25,836 nt of DNA. Origin: CAZXBB01 sp964638815 (GTDB taxonomy: Bacteria; Planctomycetota; Phycisphaerae; Phycisphaerales; SM1A02). Below the pieces are notes generated by a model. That model did no database searches. It worked only from the letters and a program-made list of their open reading frames with translations, and was not told the DNA's origin. Of this stretch, positions 7,710-14,962 are shown in pieces (position 1 is the stretch's first letter; every line of letters starts with the position of its first letter). A program made the position numbers and the translations under genes. The stretch covers positions 1 through 25,836 of the forward strand of contig CAZXBB010000046.1 of assembly GCA_964638815.1 (NCBI GenBank), read 5' to 3'.

Positions 7710-8063
7710 ATGCCGGCTCGCATGAACGCCGAGCAGTCCGCACGTCATATAGAGCGTCTTCGCAAGCACCGCATCCGGCCGGAACGCGAGATCGGGATCG
7801 GTTCGATCGTCGAGTCGATCGACCGGCGCACGACACGTGTGCAGCGTCAGCTCGGCGCGCTCATCGAGCTGTGGCAGGCTGAGTTGCCGCAGGAGATCGC
7901 CTCCCGCACCGAGCTGACGGCGCTGCGCGGCGGCGTGCTGCACGCAAAGGCGGATTCATCGGCGGTCGCGTACGAGCTCGACCGTTGCTTGCGCGAGGGT
8001 CTTCTCGCGCGTCTGCGAGCGCGCTTTCCCGGGCCATTGAGCCGGGTCCGCGTTTCGCTCTAG
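7710..8063 (+). CDS. DUF721 / DciA-like protein (replicative helicase loader family)
   Basis: DciA proteins help load the replicative helicase DnaB in bacteria that lack DnaC/DnaI. The frame starts at ATG 7710 (GAGG eleven bases upstream) or 7722 and encodes about 117 residues, with a basic N-terminal part (ARHIERLRKHRIRPERE). The family core then follows: W in ALIELWQAELPQEIASRTEL, then GGVLHAKADSSAVAYELDRC and an amphipathic LLARLRARFPGPLSRVRV. The alternation W...P..I...T....L..G.L.....SS..A.EL is the DUF721 signature. The gene is convergent with the HEPN-like gene 36 bases downstream. With parB, yidC and mnmE nearby, it adds to an origin-type gene neighbourhood. The function is inferred from the family only. 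Confidence 0.75.
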   Translation: MPARMNAEQSARHIERLRKHRIRPEREIGIGSIVESIDRRTTRVQRQLGALIELWQAELPQEIASRTELTALRGGVLHAKADSSAVAYELDRCLREGLLARLRARFPGPLSRVRVSL

Positions 8064-8098
8064 GAAAACGACCGTGCTGAGCGCGCAACTGGGGGTGA

Positions 8099-8509
8099 TT
8101 AGCCCTTTGGGTCATCAGGCCAAATCGGCGCAAGGATCTCATCCGATTTTGTCAGTTTCGCGACTGATGCCTCGATCGCGTACAGCCGCGTGACGAGTTG
8201 TTCACGAACATCAGCAAGGGGGATCCAGCCGTGTGAGTCGATGTCGTACCTGGCGCTGCGGCTTGCGTCGAACAGTATGCGGTAGTTCTCCCAGATCTTC
8301 TTGTAGCGATTCACATTCTTGAGCGTTCGGTTGCGCGCGTCATGACCGAGGTGCGGATTGGTCTTATCCGCCCGAAAGAGTGTCTCGACAGCATGGAGAG
8401 CCGCGTAGAACATGACAACGACCATCCACTCTGCCTAGCGGTCGTCAATGGTCTTCAGGAACTCACGGTTCCGATGCCACTTCGCCCTGTGCTTCTGGAG
8501 GCTCGCCAT
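8099..8509 (-). pseudogene. HEPN-like gene interrupted by an in-frame TAG
   Basis: The intact-looking part (8099-8425, 108 codons) reads MVVVMFYAALHAVETLF, then NPHLGHDARNRTLKN and YRILFDASRSARYD, ending in a helix. This resembles the common HEPN-like family with FYAALHxV, SHxxRN and SRxARY. Such proteins normally carry a further 25-30 N-terminal residues. In the same frame upstream, ATG 8509 starts MASLQK, then HRAKWHRNREFLKTIDDR, then TAG at 8435-8437, then AEW, then MVVV. So the N-terminus is present but split by one amber codon. The reconstructed frame overlaps the 3' end of the upstream gene by 47 bases. Possible explanations are a real nonsense mutation, re-initiation at ATG 8425 (only weak AGG upstream), or a sequence error. 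No clear RxxxxH ribonuclease motif was seen. GC content looks lower than in neighbouring genes. Confidence 0.7.
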
Positions 8510-8945
8510 ATATCAGCAGGCCGCTCTTTGAATCGTGGAACTTGGTGGCGTTCTTGGGAACCTGGAGCACATCGCAGGCACAGACCCGGAACTTCTCGGC
8601 CAACTCAAGATCGAGTTGGTTCAGCGCCTCTGCCAGATCGAAATCGTATGTATCCGAGCAGGGCCTCACAAGGATTGCGATCTGGCTATCCCGAGGTGCA
8701 GCCAGGCAGTCGTGAACACGATCACGGTGCTGTTCAGCCCATGTGCGCACGTGATCCAACAACGCCCGAAGCTCGTCCCGCCAGACATCGCGGCTGATAC
8801 CGAGTTCAGCTGCCTCATACACCCAATGGCACGACTTGACGAACCGGTCTTCGTCGCTCTTCCGCTCGAAGACCACCTGTCCATCGGCATCTCCCTCTCG
8901 GATCTGTGGGGGGGCTATACGAGGTTTCTTCTGTGCGTGAGCCAT
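8463..8945 (-). CDS. Unknown 160-residue protein paired with the HEPN-like gene
   Basis: I do not recognise this family. The start at ATG 8945 follows GGAGGGG ten bases upstream; the frame stays open further upstream but loses coding character. The N-terminus is basic and proline-rich (MAHAQKKPRIAPPQIREGDA). A helical region (DEDRFVKSCHWVYEAAELGI, DVWRDELRALLDHVRTWAEQ) comes next, then a C-terminal part with strand-like IAILVRPCSDTYDFD, a helix (LAEALNQLDLELAEKF) and VCACDVLQVPKNATKF. There is no signal peptide or membrane span. The 3' end overlaps the reconstructed start of the HEPN-like gene, so the two were translationally coupled. Codon use is less GC-biased than in surrounding genes, suggesting recent acquisition. 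By position it could be an antitoxin or partner of the HEPN protein; that is inference only. Confidence 0.75.
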   Translation of the reverse strand: MAHAQKKPRIAPPQIREGDADGQVVFERKSDEDRFVKSCHWVYEAAELGISRDVWRDELRALLDHVRTWAEQHRDRVHDCLAAPRDSQIAILVRPCSDTYDFDLAEALNQLDLELAEKFRVCACDVLQVPKNATKFHDSKSGLLIYGEPPEAQGEVASEP

Positions 8946-9311
8946 GAGAATCGAGCCCCTCCAGGACATCCAAGGCCCGCACAGCATTATCGACCGGAGA
9001 GCCACAGGATCAAGAGGCAGACGCGAGCGGTTGCGGGGAACCCCCAGTATAGGACCTCCCATCGCGTCTTGCCGCCTGTGCGATGCGAGTATGTCATCCG
9101 TTTCCGACGGCCATCCCCATGAGACGGTGAACCGCTGCCAGTCCGACAGTTTCCGGTCGTTGTTCGTCTCGCCCGAACCTCGCGCGGACGGCTTCCAGCG
9201 CCCCGGTGGGGGGCGCCCGGTCACCGCCGATCTGCACCCGCCGCCGTCTGAACGAGCCACCCAACGACCCACGTCAACGACCCAGCGGCACGCCCCATGA
9301 ATGATAACGCA
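8946..9311. other. Gene-poor stretch between the HEPN cassette and the thioesterase gene
   Basis: About 365 bases. Apart from the promoter of the unknown gene near its left end, I see no gene, repeat or RNA. The thioesterase gene ends at 9312, so a terminator for the yidC-mnmE operon should lie near 9250-9311, but no strong hairpin with a T tract is visible. Confidence 0.5.
8986..9013 (-). promoter_or_regulatory. Predicted sigma-70-type promoter of the HEPN cassette
   Basis: On the minus strand TTGATC is followed after 16 bases by GATAAT (5 of 6 to TATAAT). The -10 ends about 40 bases upstream of the ATG at 8945, giving a short leader that contains the GGAGGGG ribosome site. A second -10-like TATACT lies upstream near 9048-9053 without a good -35. 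Confidence 0.38.
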
Positions 9312-9701
9312 CTAAGTGCGCGACAGGGCCTCGATCGAATCCGGCATCGCGCGCACGCGCCCGTCGCGGTCGATGCACGCGAGCGTCGTCGTTGCCGTCG
9401 CGAGCACGAGCCCGTCGCGGAGCAGGCGGTACGAGTGCTCGAGCTTCACGCGCGTGGCGCGATCGAGGCTCGTCTCGAGCGTGAGCATGTCGTCGTAGCG
9501 CGCGGGGCGCGTGTACGCCACGGCGAGCTTGACGACCGCGAGCAGGGCCCCCGCGTCCTCGAGTTCCCGGTAGCTGATGCCGTTGGCGCGGCAGAGCTCC
9601 GTGCGCCCGATCTCGAACCACACGGGGTAGGCGGTGTGGTGCGCGACGCCCATCGGATCGCACTCGGCGTAGCGGACTCGGATGGAAGTGGTGTGCTGCA
9701 T
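9312..9701 (-). CDS. YbgC/FadM-family acyl-CoA thioesterase
   Basis: This 129-residue single-hotdog protein is of the 4-hydroxybenzoyl-CoA/YbgC thioesterase family, which hydrolyses acyl-CoA thioesters. The signature is near the N-terminus: VRYAECDPMGVAHHTAYPVW, where the aspartate of ECDPMG and the following histidine/tyrosine cluster match the family's active-site loop. FEIGRTELCRANGISYRELE forms the long central helix. Strands with TRPARYDDMLTLET and ATTTLACIDRDGRVRAMP complete the fold. The start at ATG 9701 gives the standard N-terminus but has no clear Shine-Dalgarno. It begins 29 bases after mnmE ends, so it is the last gene of the phosphoesterase-yidC-mnmE operon. The substrate cannot be assigned. 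Confidence 0.9.
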   Translation of the reverse strand: MQHTTSIRVRYAECDPMGVAHHTAYPVWFEIGRTELCRANGISYRELEDAGALLAVVKLAVAYTRPARYDDMLTLETSLDRATRVKLEHSYRLLRDGLVLATATTTLACIDRDGRVRAMPDSIEALSRT

Positions 9702-9730
9702 GGAAGAAGTAGCGTAGGCGGGCGGCGCGA

Positions 9731-11128
9731 TCACTTGCCGACGCAGAACGCGGCAAACACCCGCCCAAGCACGTCGTCCGGCGTGATCTCGCCCGCGACG
9801 GCGGCGAGGGCGTCGAGGGCGGCGCGCATCGCGGCGGCCAGGAGCTCCGGCTCGGGGAGGTCCCGCCCGGTGCGGGAGGGCTCGAGCAGGGCGACCGCGG
9901 CCCCGAGCGCCTCGGAGGCGTCCGCCAGCGCCGCCTCGTGACGCGGCTGCACGACCACGGCGTCCGCGGCGAGGCTGACTGCGTGATCGCCGATGCGTCG
10001 GGCGATGAGACCGCGCAGGTCGTCGAGACCGGCGCCGCTGCTCGCGCTGACCATGATCCCGGGTTCGCGAGACTGGGGAACGTTCGCCGCTTCGGGCCGG
10101 TCGGCCATCGTCCGGACGAGGATCACTCTCGGATCCGCCGTCGGGGCGGGGAGCGGCGCGTTGACCGGCACGCACTCGAGGAGCAGCTCGGCCCGCCCGA
10201 TTGCTTCGAGTGCGCGCGATTGCATCGCGCAGGCGAGCGCGCGCGATTGCATCGCGAGGTCGAGCGCCGCGACGCCCGCCTCGCGCCCGGCGAGGTCCAC
10301 GAGCATCACCTCGCCGGCGTGATCGCCGAGTCTCAGGGGCTCCGCGATGACGTCGCGCGTGGTGCCCGCGACGTCGGAAACGACGGCCCGCCGGCGTCCC
10401 AGCAGGGCGTTGAAGAGCGTGCTCTTGCCAGCGTTCGGCGCGCCCGTCAGCACGACCCAGGGGACGGCCTCGAGCGTCTCCAGCCCGACCGCGCGATCGA
10501 GCACCGCCGCGATGGCGACGCGGATGCGAGAGAGCGTATTGAGGAGCGTTGCCGGACCGATCGGGACGACGTCCTCCTGGTCGGTGAAGTCGATGCCCGC
10601 CTCGACGAGGGCGAGCGCGTCGGCGAGGTCGTCCGCGAGCGAGCCGGCGCACCGGGCGAGACGCCCGGCGCCGAGGTCACGGGCGGCGGCGAGCTGCGCG
10701 TCGCAACGGGCGGCGATCGTGGCCGCGACGCCCTCGGCCTCGGCGAGCGAGATCCGGTCATTCATGTACGCGCGCGCCGTGAACTCGCCCGGCCCGGCGC
10801 GCCGCGCATCGATGTCGTGCTCGCGCCCGGCCGCGAGCAGCGTATCGACGATGCGCTCGAGCAGCACGGGGTTGCCGGGCAACAGCAGCTCGGCGGCGTC
10901 CTCGCCGGTGTACGAGGCGGGGCCGACGAAGACGATGACCAGCAGCGGGATCGACCGACCCTCCGGCATCGCGAAGCGCATGCGGTGCAGGCCGCGGGTC
11001 GGCCGATCCCCGGGCCACCCGACACGCCGGCTCAGGAGGTCGAACGTCCCGGGTCCGCTGATTCGGACGATCCCCCGCGCCGACCGACCCGGCGGAGAGG
11101 CGACGGCGACGATCGTGTCGCCCGTCAT
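9731..11128 (-). CDS. mnmE: tRNA uridine-5-carboxymethylaminomethyl GTPase MnmE (divergent G domain)
   Basis: MnmE, with MnmG, modifies the wobble uridine of tRNAs using GTP, a folate and FAD. The 465-residue length is normal. Visible are the N-terminal folate-binding domain (MTGDTIVAVASPPGRSARGI; ASYTGEDAAEL; GPGEFTARAYMNDRISLAEA), the P-loop GAPNAGKS at 229-236, switch GTTRD at 255-259 and the C-terminal FCVGK with Cys462. The G domain is unusual. G3 reads DLAGREAG instead of DTAGLREx, one residue short. The G4 NKxD position reads TMAD (340-343). A tandem duplication (AMQSRALAC, AMQSRALEA) lies at 292-309. The start overlaps the yidC stop (ATGA), implying translational coupling. GTP specificity may be weakened. 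Confidence 0.92.
   Translation of the reverse strand: MTGDTIVAVASPPGRSARGIVRISGPGTFDLLSRRVGWPGDRPTRGLHRMRFAMPEGRSIPLLVIVFVGPASYTGEDAAELLLPGNPVLLERIVDTLLAAGREHDIDARRAGPGEFTARAYMNDRISLAEAEGVAATIAARCDAQLAAARDLGAGRLARCAGSLADDLADALALVEAGIDFTDQEDVVPIGPATLLNTLSRIRVAIAAVLDRAVGLETLEAVPWVVLTGAPNAGKSTLFNALLGRRRAVVSDVAGTTRDVIAEPLRLGDHAGEVMLVDLAGREAGVAALDLAMQSRALACAMQSRALEAIGRAELLLECVPVNAPLPAPTADPRVILVRTMADRPEAANVPQSREPGIMVSASSGAGLDDLRGLIARRIGDHAVSLAADAVVVQPRHEAALADASEALGAAVALLEPSRTGRDLPEPELLAAAMRAALDALAAVAGEITPDDVLGRVFAAFCVGK
10207..10256. repeat. 27-bp-period tandem duplication inside mnmE
   Basis: GCGCGCGATTGCATCGCG occurs at 10212-10229 and again at 10239-10256, exactly 27 bases apart. The match extends four more bases to the left with one further mismatch. 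It adds nine in-frame residues (a second AMQSRAL) to the MnmE G domain. Confidence 0.8.
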
Positions 11129-13494
11129 TTGCGTTTCTTGTAGCTGCGAACGGGCTTCGCCCGCCGCTTGCGCTCCTGCTCGCGACGCTCGATCGCCGCT
11201 GCGAAGGCGCGGCCCTGCGCGTCCTTCGGCTTGACCTTGCGCGCTTCCTTCTTCTTCGGCGGGTTCAGGTCCATCTCGCTGATGTGGCGGCGGATGTAGC
11301 GGCTCTCGAGAATGCCGATGCAGCTCGACGTGAGGATGTACAGCGTGAGCCCCGACGGCGCGCTGTAGAGCATCAGCGGGAACAGCACGACCATCATGAC
11401 CTTCATGATCTTCTGCTGCCTCATCTGATCCGCGGTCATCGTCGGGCTGGGCGGCGGCGACATGTACTTCTGCTGAATGAAGAAGATCACGCCCATGAGG
11501 AACGGGAGCAGGTTGAAGCCGGTCACGTTCCACATCAGGAACTTGACGGGCTCGTCCAGCTCGCCGAAGAAGTGGTCGGCCGAGCTCAGGTCGGCGAGGA
11601 ACGGCCAGGCGCCGCCCGAGATCTTCTGGAAGATGCCGAAGAACGCCGGATCCTGACGCAGCTCGAACGTGAAGTAGAGCATCGCGTACAACGCGATCCA
11701 GATCGGCGTCTGGAGAAACATCGGAAGGCAGCCGAGCATCTGGAGCGGGTTCGCCCCGTGCTCGCGCATCAGCTTCATCTGCTCCTGCTGGAGACGCTTC
11801 GGGTCGTTGGGGAACTTCTTCTGGAGCTTGTCGAGCTCCGGCTTCATCGCGCTCATCTGCTTGCCGAAACGCTGCATGCTGATCTGCGAGCGTCTCGTCA
11901 GCGGGTGCAGCAGCGTGCGCACCAGGACCACGAGCGTGATGATCGCGAGGCCCCAGTCGAAGAGAACGTGCCCGTGCAGGAACGAGAGGAAGTCGTGCAG
12001 CCCGTACGCGAGCCATTGGAACGTGCACACCGCGCACATGCTCGACATCTGGAAGAGGATGAGCTTGTGCATCGACAGCGCCGCGTAGGGCTGCTCGCTC
12101 AGCACGTGGCCGTCGAGGGGTCCGGCGTACGCCGCGAGATCGAGGACGAGCTCACCGCCCGGCGCGACCGTCTGCTCCCGTCCCCACAGGTACGTGAAGA
12201 CGAGCTTTTGCGCATCGGGCGTCGCGGGCCCGTCGGGCGCCGAAACCTCCAGCGTGATCTCGTCGATCAGCGCGGCGAGGGAGCGCGGGCCGCGGCCCTG
12301 CTCGTCGAGGGCCGGATGAACGGTGAGCGCGAAGTACCGGTTCGTCTGCGCGAACCACGACAGCTCGTAGTCCTTGTCGAGGCTCGTTCTGTTCGGCCAC
12401 AGCCGCAGCAGCTCGCGCCGTTCCGTCTCGTCCTGCGTCTGGAGGGCCTTCTTCCAGGCCTTCATCAGGTCGGTCCACTCGAGCAGGAGCGAGTTATCGT
12501 CGGCGAGCACGAACCCGCGGTTCGGATCGCGGCGCTCGTCCTCGAGATAGCCGAACCGGGCCCGCCGGCGGTCCATGTAGCGGGAGCGATCGATGCGCAG
12601 GCTGCGGGGGCCGTCCTGGATCCACTTGACCGTCAGGGGACGGTCGGTGAGGTTGAACAGCCGCTGCGCGAGCGTGATGCCGAAGTCGTCGTCGATCGCG
12701 TAGCGCCGCACGATCCGCGCGATCACGGTGTCGGTCTCGTCGACGATGGTCGTCTCGAACGCGCCGGGGGCAGTCTCGGCCCAGACGTACGACTCCGGCT
12801 TGCCGTCGCGGTCCTTGTTGAAGTCGAACACGGAGACACCGGCGCCGTTCACGTAGACGTACCGCGCCGACAGCGTCGGAACGATGACCGGCGTGCGGAT
12901 CTCGTTCGTCAGGACCTCCGACTGCTCGAGCACGTACCTCGCGTCGTCCGGCGGCAACGGCGTCTTCGGCGTCTCGCCGCGCGCCAAAGCGGCGTTGTGC
13001 GCACTTGCCTGGCGACGGTCCTTCGCGCGCTCCCAGATGTCGCTGAACGTGATCCGCTCGATGCCGGCGCCCGTGCGCGAGAACTCGATGAGGAACGGCG
13101 CCTCGCGCGGATCCAGCGATCCGAGCGTGGCGGGGGGGACGTCATGGCCGCTCGTGCCCCGCTCGGGAGCGACCGCGAGGAGCTTCGTGAAGACAGCCGC
13201 GGCGTCCGCGTCCTTGTCCGCGTCCGCGTCCGCCTGCGGGCCGGCGTCCGCTTCCGTGCCCGCGCCTGGGTCCGCCTCCGTGCCCGCGCCTGCCTCCGCG
13301 CCTGCCTCCGTCCCCGCGCCTGTGCCTGCGTCCTTGTCCTTGTCCGCGTCCGCCGCAACGGCGCCGGCCGGCGTCGTGGCCGTGCCTCCGGGCGAGCCGG
13401 GTCCACGCCCGGTCATCCATCCGGCGAAGACCACGCCGAGCGCGAGCCCGACCACGATGATCGGGATCAGAATGCGACGCGCGCCGGGGCTCAT
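11125..13494 (-). CDS. yidC: Membrane protein insertase YidC
   Basis: YidC inserts and folds inner-membrane proteins, alone or with Sec. The 789-residue protein has an N-terminal membrane anchor at 7-26 and a low-complexity Ala/Asp/Gly/Glu/Thr/Lys tract at 48-100. A large periplasmic P1-type domain spans about 105-460. The conserved insertase core (about 475-735) has FDWGLAIITLVVLVRTLLHP, TRRSQISMQRFGKQMSAMKP, NPLQMLGCLPMFLQTPIWIA, LLPFLMGVIFFIQQKYMSPP and SAPSGLTLYILTSSCIGILE. A strongly basic tail (KKKEARKVKPK ... KKRK) ends the protein, as in YidC forms that contact ribosomes. The length exceeds E. coli YidC (548) because of P1 and the tract. The start overlaps the phosphoesterase stop (ATGA at 13491-13494) and the stop overlaps mnmE's start. 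Confidence 0.95.
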   Translation of the reverse strand: MSPGARRILIPIIVVGLALGVVFAGWMTGRGPGSPGGTATTPAGAVAADADKDKDAGTGAGTEAGAEAGAGTEADPGAGTEADAGPQADADADKDADAAAVFTKLLAVAPERGTSGHDVPPATLGSLDPREAPFLIEFSRTGAGIERITFSDIWERAKDRRQASAHNAALARGETPKTPLPPDDARYVLEQSEVLTNEIRTPVIVPTLSARYVYVNGAGVSVFDFNKDRDGKPESYVWAETAPGAFETTIVDETDTVIARIVRRYAIDDDFGITLAQRLFNLTDRPLTVKWIQDGPRSLRIDRSRYMDRRRARFGYLEDERRDPNRGFVLADDNSLLLEWTDLMKAWKKALQTQDETERRELLRLWPNRTSLDKDYELSWFAQTNRYFALTVHPALDEQGRGPRSLAALIDEITLEVSAPDGPATPDAQKLVFTYLWGREQTVAPGGELVLDLAAYAGPLDGHVLSEQPYAALSMHKLILFQMSSMCAVCTFQWLAYGLHDFLSFLHGHVLFDWGLAIITLVVLVRTLLHPLTRRSQISMQRFGKQMSAMKPELDKLQKKFPNDPKRLQQEQMKLMREHGANPLQMLGCLPMFLQTPIWIALYAMLYFTFELRQDPAFFGIFQKISGGAWPFLADLSSADHFFGELDEPVKFLMWNVTGFNLLPFLMGVIFFIQQKYMSPPPSPTMTADQMRQQKIMKVMMVVLFPLMLYSAPSGLTLYILTSSCIGILESRYIRRHISEMDLNPPKKKEARKVKPKDAQGRAFAAAIERREQERKRRAKPVRSYKKRK
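13195..13353. repeat. Hexanucleotide-like low-complexity repeat in yidC
   Basis: Degenerate plus-strand 6-base units of the type GTCCGC, GCCTCC, GTGCCC and GCGCCT recur over about 160 bases. They encode Ala-Asp / Gly-Thr / Glu-Ala dipeptides (residues 48-100 of YidC) directly after the first membrane span. Such arrays change length by slippage without breaking the frame. Confidence 0.65.
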
Positions 13495-14252
13495 CGGCCC
13501 TCGCGGAGACGTTCGCCGAGCCAGTCCGTCAGCTCGGGGACGGCCTTGATCTTCTCGACGACGGCCTCGATGTCGTAGGGCAGGCGGAAGAACTCGATCT
13601 GCTTCTGCTCGTCGTCGAGGATCGCGTAGCTCGACCTGGGATCGAGATCGCGAGGCTGACCGATCGAACCGGGATTGATGATGGCCTTCTCCTCGTCGTT
13701 GAGCCGGTACACGCCGTCGAGGTCGTCCGGCGGATAGAAGTCCGGCTCGTCCGTGAAGACGCCGGGTACGTGGGTGTGTCCGACGAGGCAGTACTTCTCC
13801 ACCCGCTCGAAGATCTGCTGCATCTTGACGGGGGAGTTGAGCGCGTCTTCCGGAAACAGGTACTCGTTGATCGGCCGGCGCGGCGTCCCGTGCACGCAGA
13901 GGAACTCGCCGAAGCCCACGCGCACGCGAAGTCGTCCGAGGAACTCCCACCGTCGCGCGGCGGCGCTGCGATCCGATTCGTCGTCGAAGCGCGACCTCGT
14001 CCAGTACGCGGCCTGCTCCGCCGCGAGATTGAAGTTGGTCGGCTCGTAGAGGACGCCGAAGTCATGGTTGCCCATGAGCGACCACTCGCATCGTTCCGCG
14101 ACGAGATCCACGCACTCGACCGGGTTCGGACCGTAGCCGAGCACGTCGCCGAGGCAGATCGTACGGTCGACGTTCTGCGTTTCGATGTGCGCGAGTGCGA
14201 CCTCGAGCGCCTCGAGGTTCGCGTGGATGTCGCTGATGATCGCGGTGCGCAA
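13491..14252 (-). CDS. Calcineurin-like metallophosphoesterase (YfcE/MJ0936-type)
   Basis: This protein of about 253 residues is in the metal-dependent phosphodiesterase superfamily. All core motifs are visible in order: SDIHAN (near 7-12), GDVLGYGPNP (about 35-44), GNHDFG (about 61-66), CVHGTPRRP, GHTHVPG and NPGSIGQPRD. The last combination (NPGSxGxPR) marks the small bacterial and archaeal YfcE-like branch. The start is a TTG: TTG 14252 is preceded by AAGGGG six bases upstream, and an adjacent TTG at 14255 is also possible. It is the first gene of the operon with yidC, overlapping its start by four bases. The physiological substrate is unknown; a housekeeping role linked to membrane-protein or tRNA genes is not established. 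It is divergent from the [2Fe-2S] gene. Confidence 0.88.
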   Translation of the reverse strand: MRTAIISDIHANLEALEVALAHIETQNVDRTICLGDVLGYGPNPVECVDLVAERCEWSLMGNHDFGVLYEPTNFNLAAEQAAYWTRSRFDDESDRSAAARRWEFLGRLRVRVGFGEFLCVHGTPRRPINEYLFPEDALNSPVKMQQIFERVEKYCLVGHTHVPGVFTDEPDFYPPDDLDGVYRLNDEEKAIINPGSIGQPRDLDPRSSYAILDDEQKQIEFFRLPYDIEAVVEKIKAVPELTDWLGERLREGR

Positions 14253-14438
14253 CAAAAGCCCCTTGGTGGCGGATCGCAGATGCTAGGAATAGCCTCCCCG
14301 GCCGTCAACGCGAGGCGGCAGTGCCGAACGACGCCGCGCGGGCGCTTCGGGCCGTGCGGAGCGTGGGCACGCCGGTTTTCCGCGAGCCGGGCCCGGGTCC
14401 GGTCCGCAGCGACCTACGATCCCCGAGGAGCCGGCCGC

Positions 14439-14705
14439 ATGCAACCTGACGACCATGTCTGCCTCTGTCATCGCGTGAGCCAGCGCAAGCTCGTCGCGTT
14501 CCTCAAGCGGGAGCGGCCGACGGTCGCGTCGCAGCTCAGCGATTGCCTCGGCGCGGGAACGGGTTGCCAGTGGTGCGTGCCGTTCCTGGAGGAGCTGTTC
14601 CGGCAGTGGCAGGGGGGCGAGGAGCCGGGGCTGCCCGTGGCGCCGCCGGAGTATGCGGCGGCGCGGAATCGCTACCGGGAAGAGCGGCCGTCGAAGCGGG
14701 ACTGA
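14439..14705 (+). CDS. Bfd-like [2Fe-2S]-binding protein
   Basis: The 88-residue protein has the bacterioferritin-associated-ferredoxin / nitrite-reductase (Fer2_BFD) fold signature. It starts MQPDDHVCLCHRVSQRKLVA, with Cys8 and Cys10, and continues to CLGAGTGCQWCVPFLEEL with Cys43 and Cys46, giving the C-x-C-x32-C-x2-C ligand spacing. A helix-rich tail ends EERPSKRD. The start follows GAGGAG with nine bases of spacing. Bfd reduces bacterioferritin to release iron, but free-standing homologues also serve other redox partners. No ferritin is in the window, so the partner is unknown. It is transcribed divergently from the phosphoesterase operon. Confidence 0.87.
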   Translation: MQPDDHVCLCHRVSQRKLVAFLKRERPTVASQLSDCLGAGTGCQWCVPFLEELFRQWQGGEEPGLPVAPPEYAAARNRYREERPSKRD

Positions 14706-14719
14706 CTCGCTGTCTGGTG

Positions 14720-14789
14720 TTTCCCGTTTCCCGTTTCCCGTTGTTCAATTGACCATTCCGAGGTTCCCGATTTCCCGTTGCCCGTTTCC
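14720..14789. repeat. TTTCCCG heptamer repeat
   Basis: Three perfect consecutive TTTCCCG units (14720-14740) are followed, after a short spacer, by degenerate units GTTCCCGA, TTTCCCG, TTGCCCG and TTTCCTG up to 14789. The block directly follows the [2Fe-2S] gene and leads into the first 73-bp hairpin element. It is non-coding heptamer repetition of the kind that expands by slippage. Confidence 0.8.
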
Positions 14790-14793
14790 TGCG

Positions 14794-14866
14794 AGGGCCG
14801 GGTGGCGTCAACAGTCTCCACCACCGTCGAGTCGTCGTACGCCACCCGGCCCTGTCAGAGCACAGG
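14794..14866. repeat. 73-bp hairpin repeat element, copy 1
   Basis: The element begins AGGGCCGGGTGGCGT and contains its exact 15-base reverse complement at 14839-14853, giving a long stem with a loop of about 30 bases. It ends with a second small hairpin, CCTGT / ACAGG. Copy 2 lies 169 bases further on in direct orientation with 67 of 73 bases identical. Confidence 0.85.
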
Positions 14867-14952
14867 ACCGGGGCACACCGGAACGGGGACGGCGGATCCG
14901 GCCGACCGTTGAAGAAGCTGCAACGCGCCGCAACGTTGTGTGCCCCGGTCCT
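14864..14952. repeat. 15-bp inverted repeat between the two hairpin elements
   Basis: AGGACCGGGGCACAC at 14864-14878 is the exact reverse complement of the sequence at 14938-14952. The arms enclose about 59 bases and span most of the spacer between the two 73-bp elements, so the whole block could fold as three successive stems. Confidence 0.8.
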
Positions 14953-14962
14953 TGGCTCGGCA

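Noticed and set aside
8944..9300. Plus-strand open frame in the gap beside the HEPN cassette
   Set aside because: Mixed composition, no ribosome site, no recognisable motif, and it overlaps the promoter of the minus-strand gene.
11284..13578. Long plus-strand open frame opposite yidC
   Set aside because: Its composition (Arg, Glu, Val, His repeats) is a mirror of yidC codons, and yidC has clear family motifs.
14536..14811. Minus-strand frame over the [2Fe-2S] gene and heptamer array (GNREPRNG / KRETGN repeats)
   Set aside because: It is produced by translating the heptamer repeat and the antisense of a real gene.
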